DNA of 64,000 nt. Source: 20CM-2-65-7 sp963830455 (GTDB taxonomy: Bacteria; Gemmatimonadota; Gemmatimonadetes; Gemmatimonadales; GWC2-71-9). This document shows positions 43,801 to 52,424 of the stretch, one piece after another; the stretch's first letter is position 1; each line of letters begins with the position of its first letter. The notes below the pieces were generated by a model, which searched no databases, was not told where the DNA came from, and worked only from the letters and a program-made list of their open reading frames with translations. The position numbers and the translations under genes are program-made. The DNA is taken from NCBI GenBank assembly GCA_963830455.1, contig CAWHMT010000008.1, forward strand, positions 186,001-250,000, written 5' to 3'.

Positions 43801-43890
43801 GTCATCTACACCTACCTCGACGCGCTGCAGCACCGCCTTGGCCGCGCCCGCCGGCCCGTCACGGAGCCGCCGCCCGTCGCTGCCGATTGA
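40807..43890 (+). CDS. RND multidrug efflux transporter (MdtB/C-like)
   Basis: 1027 residues, typical HAE-1 pump. Features: FIRRPVATTLVMFGILMFGLMAYRLLPVSDLPNVDYPTI start, proton-relay Asp pair in GFVVDDAIVMLENIVRHLEKG, the second-half Lys in VGLVKKNAIMMIDFALD, and porter-domain sequences in both large periplasmic loops. Sequence style is closest to MdtB/MdtC. Probably a homotrimer with the adaptor encoded just upstream; substrates may be drugs, bile-like compounds or metabolites. Confidence 0.95.
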   Translation: MSISGLFIRRPVATTLVMFGILMFGLMAYRLLPVSDLPNVDYPTITVSAGLPGASPQTMAAAVATPLEKQFSTIAGIDAMTSTSTLGGTNITLTFALSRDIDAAAQDVQAAISKTLRQLPPGIQPPSYNKSNPADSPILFLALTSTTMPLPTLNEYAETFLAQRLSTVSGVAQVQVFGSQKYAVRIQVDPKALAARGIGLDEVTAAVSAGNPNLPTGTLWGPQRAYTILADGSISSAPEFRQLAVTYQHGAPVRLQEVARVIDDVQDSRTAAWFDGRRAVMLAIQRQPGTNTVQVADAAKAMVARLQPQLPPSLEVNTLYDRSVSIRASVHDVQLTLLITLALVVMVIFLFLRNLSATVIPSLALPFSIIGTFTVMYLLGYSLDNISLMALTLSVGFVVDDAIVMLENIVRHLEKGKRPMQAALDGAREIGFTIVSMTLSLTAVFIPVLLMGGIIGRLFHEFAVTIGVAILVSGFVSLTLTPMLCSRFLRPPKEAHHGRWYQATEGMYQRSLGLYERSLGWVMDRRGLAMAVSALILLATLGLYKLVPKGFIPTEDIGSIQGTTEVLEGSSFEAVRDHQLAVAEIVRQDPNVAHFMSSIGGGNQGRLNIRLKPRGERLPADQVVRELMPKLMSVPGVKTYLSIPPAIRIGGRSTKTQYQFTLQSADLEELYVNAAKLEDVLRGNPKLQDVTTDLQIKNPQVNVRIDRDRATSLGVSVQQIEQALYDAYGSRQVSTIYTPNNQYWVIMELLPQYQRDPSALQLLYLRSQRGTLIPLTSVASASSEVGPLSVNHSGQLPSVTLSFNLPPNVSLGEAVDEVQKAARQALPSTISTGFSGTAQAFQDSQQGLFFLFVLAIVVIYIVLGILYESFIHPLTILSGLPFAAFGALLTLLAFGTELSVYAYVGVIMLVGLVKKNAIMMIDFALDAERREGKSPRDAIIEACSVRFRPIMMTTMAALMGTLPIAIGWGAGGESRQPLGLAVVGGLAFSQIITLYVTPVIYTYLDALQHRLGRARRPVTEPPPVAAD

Positions 43891-43919
43891 ATCTCGTAAC
43901 GATTTCGCGGTAACAGAGA

Positions 43920-43954
43920 CTCACTCCCTCTCCACAACGTGGAGAGGGAGTGAG
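43920..43954. terminator. Bidirectional hairpin between convergent genes
   Basis: A perfect 16-bp stem (43920-43935 with 43939-43954) around an AAC loop, located between the RND pump and a convergent barrel gene. There is no long T-run, but the position suits transcription stop in both directions. The right arm is followed by a further GGGAGTGAG copy. Confidence 0.6.
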
Positions 43955-43982
43955 GGAGTGAGGTCGGGGACGGCAGGGGAGG

Positions 43983-44633
43983 CTACCGAATTCCGACCGT
44001 CACCCCAATCTGCGCCGCACGAAGAGTGATCGGGGTCCGAACGCGCTGTCCCGAAAACGATCCGTCCGGATTCCGACTCAGCCCACCGGAAGGCACGTAT
44101 TCCACCACGTCGTGCCGGGTGCCGCGGAAACCGATGTCGAGCCCGACCTTGCGCGAGAACATGATCTGCACGCCGCCGCCCACGCTGCCCGTCCAGGTGG
44201 CGTCGCCGTCCAGGAAGCTGCCGTGGTCGCAGCCGCAGCCGCTGGGCGCGCTGACGTTGCTCCAGAACAGCGAGCCACCACCCGTCGCGAACCCATACAC
44301 GCGCGCCGGTCCGTCACCGCCGATCTTGATTTGCGGTCCGAACGCGAGCGTCGCGATCTGAGAAATGGTAGACCAGTCGTTATCGAAATTGCTCACGTCG
44401 TACGCCATCCAGCCCCCCTCGACCCGCAATCCGAGGAACCCGGAACCGGAAACCGCGTAGAGGCCCACGCCGCCTGCCAAGTCCGCCGCGCGGCGGAATT
44501 GCCCGACCGGTCGCGCCGCGACGACGTTGAAGCCCCAACTGCCGCGATCGTGCATTTCCCGCAGCGCGGCGCGCTGGCCAAAGAGGGACGTGGTCACGGT
44601 CATCAGGCTCAGCACCGCCATGCCGGTCCGCAT
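43983..44633 (-). CDS. Predicted outer-membrane beta-barrel protein
   Basis: About 216 residues from ATG 44633, with a signal peptide (MAVLSLMTVTTSLFGQ). The mature chain alternates hydrophobic and polar residues in strand-like runs (GSWGFNVVAARPVGQF, GFLGLRVEGGWMAYDVS, SVGGGVQIMFSRKVGLDIGFRGTRHD) and ends in RAAQIGVTVGIR. Contains a CGCDHG cysteine pair. Family not recognised beyond outer-membrane barrel. An AGGA site precedes the ATG. Confidence 0.65.
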   Translation of the reverse strand: MRTGMAVLSLMTVTTSLFGQRAALREMHDRGSWGFNVVAARPVGQFRRAADLAGGVGLYAVSGSGFLGLRVEGGWMAYDVSNFDNDWSTISQIATLAFGPQIKIGGDGPARVYGFATGGGSLFWSNVSAPSGCGCDHGSFLDGDATWTGSVGGGVQIMFSRKVGLDIGFRGTRHDVVEYVPSGGLSRNPDGSFSGQRVRTPITLRAAQIGVTVGIR

Positions 44634-44756
44634 ATCGTCGTCCTGTAAGGGTGGAAGGGGATTTCCACCGTGGCGGAAAGGCAATGCACGTGCCAAGCTT
44701 TTTGCCCATGCCGGGGGGACTCGGCTGACCTCCAAAAGGGACATGTGGGACCTGAA

Positions 44757-45095
44757 ATGGAACAGATCAGCTATGACGATTTCGCCAAGGTCGACATCCG
44801 GGTGGGGCGCATCGTGCAGGCCGAAGAATTCCCGCAGGCCCGTAAGCCCGCCTACAAGCTGCGCATCGACTTCGGTCCCGCCATTGGGATCAAAAATTCG
44901 AGCGCGCAGATCACGAAGTACTACGAGCCGCGCGATCTAGTCGGGAAGCTCGTGCTCGGTGTGGTCAACTTTCCACCGCGTCAGATCGCGACGTTCTTTT
45001 CGGAAGTGCTGACCCTAGGGGTGATTCTTGGGGAGGGTGACATCTGCCTGGTGCACCCCGACCGTGACGTGCCGCTCGGCAGTCCCATTCGCTGA
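44757..45095 (+). CDS. csaA: CsaA-like tRNA-binding protein
   Basis: 112 residues from ATG 44757, the normal CsaA size. The EMAP/tRNA-binding OB fold is seen as YDDFAKVDIRVGRIVQAEEFPQARKPAYKLRIDFG, IKNSSAQITKYYEPRDLVGKLVLGVVNFPPRQI and a SEVLTLGV turn. CsaA has export-chaperone activity in Bacillus and binds tRNA. The frame stays open upstream, but the extra Cys-rich stretch is not part of the family. Confidence 0.88.
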   Translation: MEQISYDDFAKVDIRVGRIVQAEEFPQARKPAYKLRIDFGPAIGIKNSSAQITKYYEPRDLVGKLVLGVVNFPPRQIATFFSEVLTLGVILGEGDICLVHPDRDVPLGSPIR

Positions 45096-45117
45096 GCCGA
45101 ACCGGGCCTCGACGTAG

Positions 45118-46292
<1,175 letters not shown>

Positions 46293-46309
46293 CCGACCAA
46301 TATAACGGC

Positions 46310-46337
46310 GACGGCGGCCCCGACTGGAGCCGCCGTC
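46310..46337. terminator. GC-rich hairpin between barrel gene and ispG
   Basis: A 9-bp perfect stem, GACGGCGGC with GCCGCCGTC, around a 10-base loop, 54 bp after the stop of the barrel gene at 46392-47054 on the minus strand and just before ispG. No T-run, so it could be an attenuating hairpin instead. Confidence 0.4.
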
Positions 46338-46391
46338 AGCCTACATGAGGAAGAGCAGGAGGTAACGCGCGAAAACTTGCGCGCTTTGCCG

Positions 46392-47054
46392 TCAAAAGCG
46401 GAAGCCGAGCCCCGCGGTTACCTCGCCGCTCCAATAGACCCAGGAGGCGTAGCCATAGCAGTATCCGAATCCATCACACCACGATGAGCTGCCGGTCGAG
46501 TGGTTCGTGCTCGTGCCGCGGTAGCGTCCGTCCAGCCGAGCGACCAGGGACTGGCCGATCTCCAACATCCCGCCGATACCGATGTTCCACGCGAAGCGTC
46601 CTGAAGACGACGTGGGGGCGTTGGCAATGTGCGGAGACAGGATCGTCGTGCCGAGGCCAATGCTCAGGTATCCACTCCGGGGCCCCTGATGGCCCGCGTA
46701 GATGCCGCTGATGTCGATCTGGTCCACACCGATGTCGCCCCGGTCAGTGGGCTCTCCGAAGGGCAGCGTATCATTGGTGGTCTTGACGCTCGAAACGGCG
46801 CGCGCATAACTGAGCTCGACGCCGAACTGCTGCTGCGGGAAGTACACGAAGCGCCCGCCGTACATCCAGGAATCTCCCAGCTGGACCTTGTTGGTGACGT
46901 TGGTGCCCATGTACAGATCGCTGGCGAAGTAGCCGCCGCCGATCGCGTACAGCTGGAACCGCTGTCGTTGTGCGGCCGCGGGATCCGCGACACCGGCCAC
47001 CAGGGCCGCTGCGACTCCAAGCACCACGGCCGTTCTAGTAATCGAGCTCAGCAC
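46392..47054 (-). CDS. Predicted outer-membrane beta-barrel protein
   Basis: 220 residues from GTG 47054, with a signal peptide ending ADPAAAQ. Strand-rich mature part: FQLYAIGGGYFASDLYMGTNVTN, GDSWMYGGRFVYFPQQQFGVELSYARAVSS, SGYLSIGLGTTIL, and a C-terminal VTAGLGFRF with terminal Phe, the signature recognised by the outer-membrane assembly machine. Resembles opacity/OmpX-like small barrels. It diverges from the first MASE1 kinase gene. Confidence 0.7.
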   Translation of the reverse strand: MLSSITRTAVVLGVAAALVAGVADPAAAQRQRFQLYAIGGGYFASDLYMGTNVTNKVQLGDSWMYGGRFVYFPQQQFGVELSYARAVSSVKTTNDTLPFGEPTDRGDIGVDQIDISGIYAGHQGPRSGYLSIGLGTTILSPHIANAPTSSSGRFAWNIGIGGMLEIGQSLVARLDGRYRGTSTNHSTGSSSWCDGFGYCYGYASWVYWSGEVTAGLGFRF

Positions 47055-47178
47055 GGATCCCGTCCTTGTGAAAGTGTGCGAGAGGCGTGTCCTCGAATGA
47101 ATGTCCGGCCGGCTGGCGCCGCAAATTGCCCCTTCGTGTCATTGATCGATTTGGTTTGGAGTGGCAGGACGGACCATT

Positions 47179-47195
47179 GGCCCAAAGGTCTACGG
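47179..47195 (+). promoter_or_regulatory. ACC-N-AAGGT-type motif upstream of MASE1-PAS kinase
   Basis: GGCCCAAAGGTCTACGG, 53 bp before ATG 47248 of the first kinase. It shares the CCAAAGGTC core with the copy at 61002-61016. Its place upstream of 47248 also argues that the kinase starts at 47248, not at the earlier GTG 47161. Confidence 0.45.
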
Positions 47196-47247
47196 GCCAC
47201 GATCCCGGGCTGGCCAACTGGCCTTGCCGGCTCCATCCTACACGCCG

Positions 47248-49278
47248 ATGCAGTTTGCGTTTTTCGAGCCCGGCTGGACGCGCGGGCGCGTGCTGCGAGT
47301 CATGCTCATCGTCGCGGTCGCCTATTACGTCGGCGCCCGACTCGGACTCGCGCTCACGATGCATCCCCAGCCGGTGTCCACACTGTGGCCGCCGAACGCG
47401 ATTCTCCTCGCCGCGCTGTTGCTGACTCCCCCCCGCATCTGGCCGTTCGTCCTGCTGGGAGCACTGCCGGCGCATCTGTTCGTCGAACTGACGAGCGGCA
47501 TTCCGCCGCTGATGGTGCTCTGCTGGTTCGTCAGCAACAGCAGTGAAGCCCTGATCGGGGCGGCAGGGATGCGCCTGGTCGACCGGTCGCCGCGGCTGGA
47601 CAGTCTTCGGCGCGCGGCGAACTTCCTGATCGTCGGCGTCTTTCTTGCGACGTTCCTCTCCTCGTTCCTCGACGTTGCATTTGTGGTTTGGAACCGCTTT
47701 GGCACCGAGAGCTATTGGGCGATCTGGCGCCCCCGCTTTCTGTCCAACGTGCTGGCGACCCTGGCGCTGGTCCCGGTGATCGTCCACGCATCCACCGCAC
47801 GCATCAGCAGGCTCCGGGAAATCCCGCGGCGACGCTACGTCGAAGCCGCGCTCCTCACCGCCGGTCTGCTCACGGTGTGTATGATCACGTTCACCGGCGT
47901 CGCGGGGATGCCCCAGCCAGCCGTGGCGTTGCTGTACGCACCCCTGCCGTTTCTCTTGTGGTCAGCGGTCCGCTTCGGGCCCGGGGGCTCGAGCGCCAGT
48001 CTGCTCGTGATGTCGCTGTTCGCGGTCTGGGCCGCCATCAATGGCCACCGGCCGTTCGACGCGACCTCCGCGCATGAGAATGCCCTGCTCTTGCAGCTGT
48101 TCCTCATCGTGACCTACATCCCCGTGCTGGCTCTCAGCGCGCTGATGGCCGAGCGCCGCCACGGCGAGCAGGCGTTGCGCCGCTCTGAGGAGCGCTTCGC
48201 CGTCGCGTTCCGGTCGAGCCCGGACGCGCTGGCGATCATCCGGCAGAGCGACGGGCACCTCGTCGACGTGAACGAGCGCTGGGTCGCGATGTTCTCCTGC
48301 CCGCGCACGGCGGCGATCGGGCGCTCGCTCCAACAGCTGCAGCTGTTCCGCCACCCGGCGGACGGCGATCGCTTCTACGCGCACCTGTCGGCGCAGGGTC
48401 ATCTGCACGAGGTCGAGCTGCAGCTGTGCAGCCGGCACAGCGCGCCGCGGTTGGCGCTGGTCACGGCGCAGGCGGTCACGATGGCGGATGAGAACTGCTT
48501 CCTCGTCGTGATGCGGGACGTGACCGACCGGCACCGCGCGGAGGTCGAGCTCTTGACGCAGCGCGCCGAGCTGGCCCACCTGAGCCGCGTGGCGCTGCTG
48601 GGCGAGCTGTCGGCGGCGTTCGCGCACGAGCTCAACCAGCCGCTCGCCGCGATCATGGCCAACGCGCGCGCCGGTCAGCGGCTTATCGCGCGCGAGCCGC
48701 CCGATGCGACGGAGGTCGCCAACATCCTCGAAGACATCGTCGCCGACGACCGCCGTGCCGGCGAGGTGATCAGCCGCCTGCAGGCACTGCTCCGGCGCGG
48801 CGAGCTGCAGCTGCAGCCGCTCGACATCAACGACCTCGTGCGCGAGGTCGTGGAGCTGGTCCACAGCGAGCTGATCCGCCGGGAAGTGCTCGTGCACACG
48901 AAGCTGACGCCCGAACTGCCGCGCGTCCCGGCCGACCGGGTGCAGATGCAACAGGTGCTGATGAACCTGCTCGTCAACGCGTGCGACGCGATGGGGCAGC
49001 AGCCGCGCGAGGAGCGGGTGGTCACGATTATCACCGGCGAAACGCTGGGCAAGGAAGTGAAAGTCTCGGTCATGGACCAGGGCACCGGTCTTCCCCAGGG
49101 CAAGGAGGAGCAGGTGTTCGAGCCGTTTTTCACCTCGAAGCGCCACGGACTCGGGCTTGGCCTGTCGATCTGCCGCACGATCGTCACCGCGCACGGCGGC
49201 GCGCTGTGGGGGGTGAACAACCCCGATTGCGGCGCCACTTTCCACCTGGTGCTGCGCGCGAGACACGAAGCCGCGTAA
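47248..49278 (+). CDS. MASE1-PAS sensor histidine kinase (FixL-like)
   Basis: About 676 residues. The N-terminal MASE1 sensor has eight or so membrane helices (AYYVGARLGLALTMHPQPVSTLWPPNAILLAALLL), then a PAS domain (about 315-425), an HWE-free HisKA with phospho-His in AFAHELNQPLAAIMANARAG (about residue 457) and an HATPase domain (NLLVNACDAM, DQGTGLP, GLGLGLSICRTIVTAHGG). The AHELNQPL box is typical of FixL/DctB-type kinases. No receiver gene directly follows; the FixJ-like protein at 53834 is the nearest candidate partner. Confidence 0.88.
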   Translation: MQFAFFEPGWTRGRVLRVMLIVAVAYYVGARLGLALTMHPQPVSTLWPPNAILLAALLLTPPRIWPFVLLGALPAHLFVELTSGIPPLMVLCWFVSNSSEALIGAAGMRLVDRSPRLDSLRRAANFLIVGVFLATFLSSFLDVAFVVWNRFGTESYWAIWRPRFLSNVLATLALVPVIVHASTARISRLREIPRRRYVEAALLTAGLLTVCMITFTGVAGMPQPAVALLYAPLPFLLWSAVRFGPGGSSASLLVMSLFAVWAAINGHRPFDATSAHENALLLQLFLIVTYIPVLALSALMAERRHGEQALRRSEERFAVAFRSSPDALAIIRQSDGHLVDVNERWVAMFSCPRTAAIGRSLQQLQLFRHPADGDRFYAHLSAQGHLHEVELQLCSRHSAPRLALVTAQAVTMADENCFLVVMRDVTDRHRAEVELLTQRAELAHLSRVALLGELSAAFAHELNQPLAAIMANARAGQRLIAREPPDATEVANILEDIVADDRRAGEVISRLQALLRRGELQLQPLDINDLVREVVELVHSELIRREVLVHTKLTPELPRVPADRVQMQQVLMNLLVNACDAMGQQPREERVVTIITGETLGKEVKVSVMDQGTGLPQGKEEQVFEPFFTSKRHGLGLGLSICRTIVTAHGGALWGVNNPDCGATFHLVLRARHEAA

Positions 49279-49281
49279 TTT

Positions 49282-49297
49282 CCCCTAGGTGCGATAG
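49282..49297 (+). promoter_or_regulatory. ACC-N-AAGGT-type motif upstream of barrel gene
   Basis: CCCCTAGGTGCGATAG, 32 bp before the GTG of the BamA-like gene. Same GGTGCGATAG tail as the copy at 55085-55101, but the core is one A shorter. Confidence 0.4.
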
Positions 49298-49328
49298 TCA
49301 ACGCCTCCCCGCGCCGCCAAGGTGAGGC

Positions 49329-50450
49329 GTGTCGGCTCTGTGCCTGCTCGCGACGTCCCTGACTCTGATGCAGAATCCCGCCCCGGTGCGCCCGGACAGC
49401 GGGCCGCTCCAAGTCCCCGACAGTGGGAAGTTCAAGATCACCCCCCTGCTGGCGCCTGCCTACAACCCGGAGATGCAGTTCCTGATCGCGGGGGGCGTGT
49501 TGCTCTCCTGGAAGGTTGGTCCCAATCCCCTGCGGGTGCAGCGATCGACCCTGTCCTCGACGGTCTCCCTCTCGTCGATCGGCGCGATCAACGTGGCCAC
49601 GACGCTGTCGTCTTTCTGGAATGAAGACCGGTTCCGCCTCAATGCGGATTTGTCGTTCAAGGACATGGACGACAACTACTGGGGGGTTGGTTACGAAGCG
49701 GGGTTAGCGCCAAACGAGGGCGACTCGACGACCGCCTATCACCGCCGCTGGTTCAAATTCAGCCCGCGCGTGGTCTGGCGCGTGAAGGGAAATCTGCTGC
49801 TCGGCGGCGTGTTCGAAGCGAACCAGACGAACGCGACGGAGATGAGCCGGGCCATGCTCGCCGACTCGACGTTTCGACGTTTTGGACCCGACAACAAGAA
49901 CACGGGGCTGGGCCTGGTCGTGCAGTACGACTCCCGCGACGTCGCCGCCAACGCCTGGCGCGGCACGTACGCGGGACTCACCATCACGACCTATGGCGGG
50001 TGGCTCGGCGGCGACAACCAATACGAGACCTATCTGCTCGACTTTCGGCGATACCACCCGCTCGGGCGCGCCGGGCGCACACTCGCGTGGCAAATCAAGT
50101 CCCGCATCGGCGCGCACAACATCCCGTGGCCCGAGTTCTCCATGCTCGGCACGGGCTACGATCTGCGCGGCTACGTGGAGGGCCGCTTCCGGGACCGCTC
50201 GACGGTCATCGGACTCGCCGAGTACCGGCACATGTTCGTGCGCAGCAGCGGCCGCCTGTCACGGCACGGATTTGTCGTGTGGGCCGGCGGGGGGACCTTG
50301 GGCCCCGACATCGCGCGCCTGCGCGGATTCCTGCCCAACGGCGGGTTCGGCTACCGCCTGGAACTGCAGCCACGCTCCAACGTCCGCGTCGATTTCGGGT
50401 TTGGACGGAACTCGCACGGGATCTATTTCAACTTCACCGAAGCCTTCTGA
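49329..50450 (+). CDS. BamA/TamA-type surface antigen barrel without POTRA domains
   Basis: 373 residues from GTG 49329 (AAGGTGAGG upstream). A weak signal-peptide-like start leads to a 16-strand-type barrel of the bacterial surface antigen family: GLGLVVQYDSRDVAANAWRGTYAGLTI, DFRRYHPLGRAGRTLAWQIKSRIG, the loop motif LGTGYDLRGYVEGRFRDRSTVIGLAEYRH, and NVRVDFGFGRNSHGIYFNFTEAF with terminal Phe. There is no room for POTRA repeats, so it is a stand-alone barrel, perhaps a lipid or phospholipase-type porin. It precedes a periplasmic gene by 13 bp. Confidence 0.8.
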   Translation: MSALCLLATSLTLMQNPAPVRPDSGPLQVPDSGKFKITPLLAPAYNPEMQFLIAGGVLLSWKVGPNPLRVQRSTLSSTVSLSSIGAINVATTLSSFWNEDRFRLNADLSFKDMDDNYWGVGYEAGLAPNEGDSTTAYHRRWFKFSPRVVWRVKGNLLLGGVFEANQTNATEMSRAMLADSTFRRFGPDNKNTGLGLVVQYDSRDVAANAWRGTYAGLTITTYGGWLGGDNQYETYLLDFRRYHPLGRAGRTLAWQIKSRIGAHNIPWPEFSMLGTGYDLRGYVEGRFRDRSTVIGLAEYRHMFVRSSGRLSRHGFVVWAGGGTLGPDIARLRGFLPNGGFGYRLELQPRSNVRVDFGFGRNSHGIYFNFTEAF

Positions 50451-50463
50451 AGGAGGAACCACC

Positions 50464-50949
50464 ATGATTGCACGCAGTGCCGGTGTTGCTGCCCTGCTCG
50501 CGCTCGCCACGGTCGGCGCTGTTCCGCTCGAGGCGCAAGCCCAGGACACATCGATGACCAACGCGATTCAGCTGGTGCGGACGAACGTGCGCGCGAACAA
50601 GGCCGAGCTCATCCGGCACGCGCTGGCGCTGCCCGATTCCGTGGGCAGCGTGTTCTGGCCGCTGTATCGCGAATACGAAGCCGAGCTGAGCCAACTCTAC
50701 GATGAGCGGGTGGTGTTGATTCGGGATTACTTGACCGTCTACGACACGCTCAGCAACGCGAAGGCCCGAGACCTCATGCTGCGCGTGTTCGACCTTGACG
50801 CCCGGCGCGTGAAGTTGAGTCGCGACCAGTTCAACAAGTTCTCCAAGCGGCTGCCGGCGAAGACGGTCGCCCACTTCTTCCAACTGGATGGATTCTTGAA
50901 CCGCGTGATCGACCTGCAGATCGCGGCGGCGCTTCCCGAGATTCAGTAG
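50464..50949 (+). CDS. Small exported helical protein
   Basis: 161 residues with a strong AAGGAGG ribosome binding site and a signal peptide (VAALLALATVGAVPLEAQAQ). The mature part is all helical: VRTNVRANKAELIRHAL, VFWPLYREYEAELSQLYDERVVLIRDYLTVYDTL, ARRVKLSRDQFNKFSKRLPAKTVAHFFQLDGFLN. The layout is like Spy/CpxP-type periplasmic chaperones but no LTxxQ motif is seen. Co-transcribed with the BamA-like barrel. Confidence 0.75.
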   Translation: MIARSAGVAALLALATVGAVPLEAQAQDTSMTNAIQLVRTNVRANKAELIRHALALPDSVGSVFWPLYREYEAELSQLYDERVVLIRDYLTVYDTLSNAKARDLMLRVFDLDARRVKLSRDQFNKFSKRLPAKTVAHFFQLDGFLNRVIDLQIAAALPEIQ

Positions 50950-50969
50950 CAAGCGCCGCCGCGAGGTGA

Positions 50970-51569
50970 TTACCGCCGGGTGGCGATGCCGATATCGATC
51001 GCGAACCAGCTCTGGTAGGGAGTGCTGCCCGCGGCAAGCGCGTAGTTGTAGCGCACCGCGGTGTAGAAGGCTTCGGATCCGTAGCTCTGCTTGAGCGGCA
51101 CCGTGAAGCCGAGCTCGGGCGCCACGCCGAAGTGCCAACTGTTGTCCGTCGCGGTCCAGAGTCCGACATCGACGCGGCGATTGATGTAGTAGGTGCCGGC
51201 CTTGACCCCGAGGAACGGCCGCGCCTTGCCGGACGTGCCGAGATAGTGGTGGCCGGCGAGGAGGATGGAGTACGCGTTGATGTAGCGGAACTGGAAGCCG
51301 GTGAGATCGATCTGGGGAAGCGACGACGTTTCGAGCGTTTCTTCGTTCGTCGCGTTCCAACCAAGGCTCAATCCATACGAATTGCTTCCGCGCAGCTGGC
51401 GCCACTCGAGGCCGATGCCGCGGAGGCTGAAGTCACTCGTGAATTCCTTGCTGTTCGCGGTCGGGCTGGCCAACGACCAGTTGAGACCGAACCACGACGA
51501 GCGCTCACCCTGGGCCGACGCGAGGCCGGGCACGAGGAGCGCGGCAGCTGCAAGAGTCCAGATGCGCAT
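50970..51569 (-). CDS. Predicted outer-membrane beta-barrel protein
   Basis: 199 residues from ATG 51569, which has GAGG six bases upstream; a GTG at 51581 overlapping the previous stop by 4 bp is the alternative. Signal peptide ends GLASAQG. Strand-rich: SSWFGLNWSLASPTA, GIGLEWRQLRGSNSYGLSLGWNA, GFQFRYINAYSILLAGHHYLG, ARPFLGVKAGTYYINRR, SWFAIDIGIATRR. It looks like a small OmpA/OmpW-size barrel and is paired with a DUF4136 lipoprotein. Confidence 0.65.
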   Translation of the reverse strand: MRIWTLAAAALLVPGLASAQGERSSWFGLNWSLASPTANSKEFTSDFSLRGIGLEWRQLRGSNSYGLSLGWNATNEETLETSSLPQIDLTGFQFRYINAYSILLAGHHYLGTSGKARPFLGVKAGTYYINRRVDVGLWTATDNSWHFGVAPELGFTVPLKQSYGSEAFYTAVRYNYALAAGSTPYQSWFAIDIGIATRR

Positions 51570-51577
51570 GGCCGTCC

Positions 51578-52240
51578 TCACTGAACGCGTAGGTAGGGGG
51601 ATTGGTCGAATGCTTGCGAGAGACTATTGCTGATGCGCGCCAGGATTTCGGGATCGGTGCCTTCCAGCATCCCGTTGACGACCGCCCCCCAGATCGCCTG
51701 GCCTGCGCCTTGTGACGTGTCTGGCGGTGGAACGTCCGGATCGATCATCGTGATGAAGAGCGAACCGCTCGTGAAATTCGTGGTGTAGACGGGATACCAC
51801 GGATAGTAATAGTTCGAGCCGACGCCGGGGCTGCTGTAGGGGTACCATCCCCCCCACCAACCCCAATACGGGTACCATGGATACGAGTAGTAAACGTAGT
51901 TCTCGACGGTGATGGCGGACACCAGGACGACGACATCCGCTCGCACCGTCGTGTCGACGACGCGGGTGTATCCCAGGTCCGTCATTTCCTGCGCGATCTT
52001 CGCGAGGATCTGCGCGTCGTAGGCGTGGTTGAGCGAAGTATCCGCTCCCGCTGCGACGGACACGTCCACGATCGTGTCGGGCATGGCGTACGTCAGATTT
52101 GCCTGGAAATCGGCGCCCTCCTTATGGAAGGTGATGACCAGATCGGTTTGCGCCGCGCTGCTGATCTCTCCCGGGTAGCAGGCTGCGACGCCCAAAGAGC
52201 ACCCGAAGAGCGCGCCCCACAAGACATAATTCCTCAGCAT
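51578..52240 (-). CDS. DUF4136-like lipoprotein
   Basis: 220 residues from ATG 52240 (AAGG upstream), lipobox LGVAAC. The N-terminal part (DLVITFHKEGADFQANLTYAMPD, YDAQILAKIAQEMTDLGYTRVVD, ADVVVLVSAI) fits DUF4136, a periplasmic lipoprotein family. A Tyr/Trp/Pro-rich stretch (YYSYPWYPYWGWWGGWYPYSS) forms the middle; the C-terminus GMLEGTDPEILARISNSLSQAFDQSPYL is again family-like. Function unknown. Confidence 0.8.
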   Translation of the reverse strand: MLRNYVLWGALFGCSLGVAACYPGEISSAAQTDLVITFHKEGADFQANLTYAMPDTIVDVSVAAGADTSLNHAYDAQILAKIAQEMTDLGYTRVVDTTVRADVVVLVSAITVENYVYYSYPWYPYWGWWGGWYPYSSPGVGSNYYYPWYPVYTTNFTSGSLFITMIDPDVPPPDTSQGAGQAIWGAVVNGMLEGTDPEILARISNSLSQAFDQSPYLRVQ

Positions 52241-52363
52241 TTGCAACCTTCGCGGATGATGGTGCCCCAATGTCGGAAGTCTCGCAGGGGCGTGGTATTA
52301 GACCTTCGACCAATCGCGCCGTGTTCTGTCTTGAAACCGCAACAACTTGCGGGGTATCCCCTA

Positions 52364-52380
52364 TTGACCCAAGGGACAAC
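52364..52380. promoter_or_regulatory. ACC-N-AAGGT-type motif upstream of the anchored kinase
   Basis: TTGACCCAAGGGACAAC, a near-palindrome, 44 bp before the kinase ATG at 52425 and 124 bp from the divergent lipoprotein gene. Confidence 0.45.
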
Positions 52381-52424
52381 AGGGGTTCTTCTCTACCTAT
52401 GACGGTACCCGTGGTATCCACGGC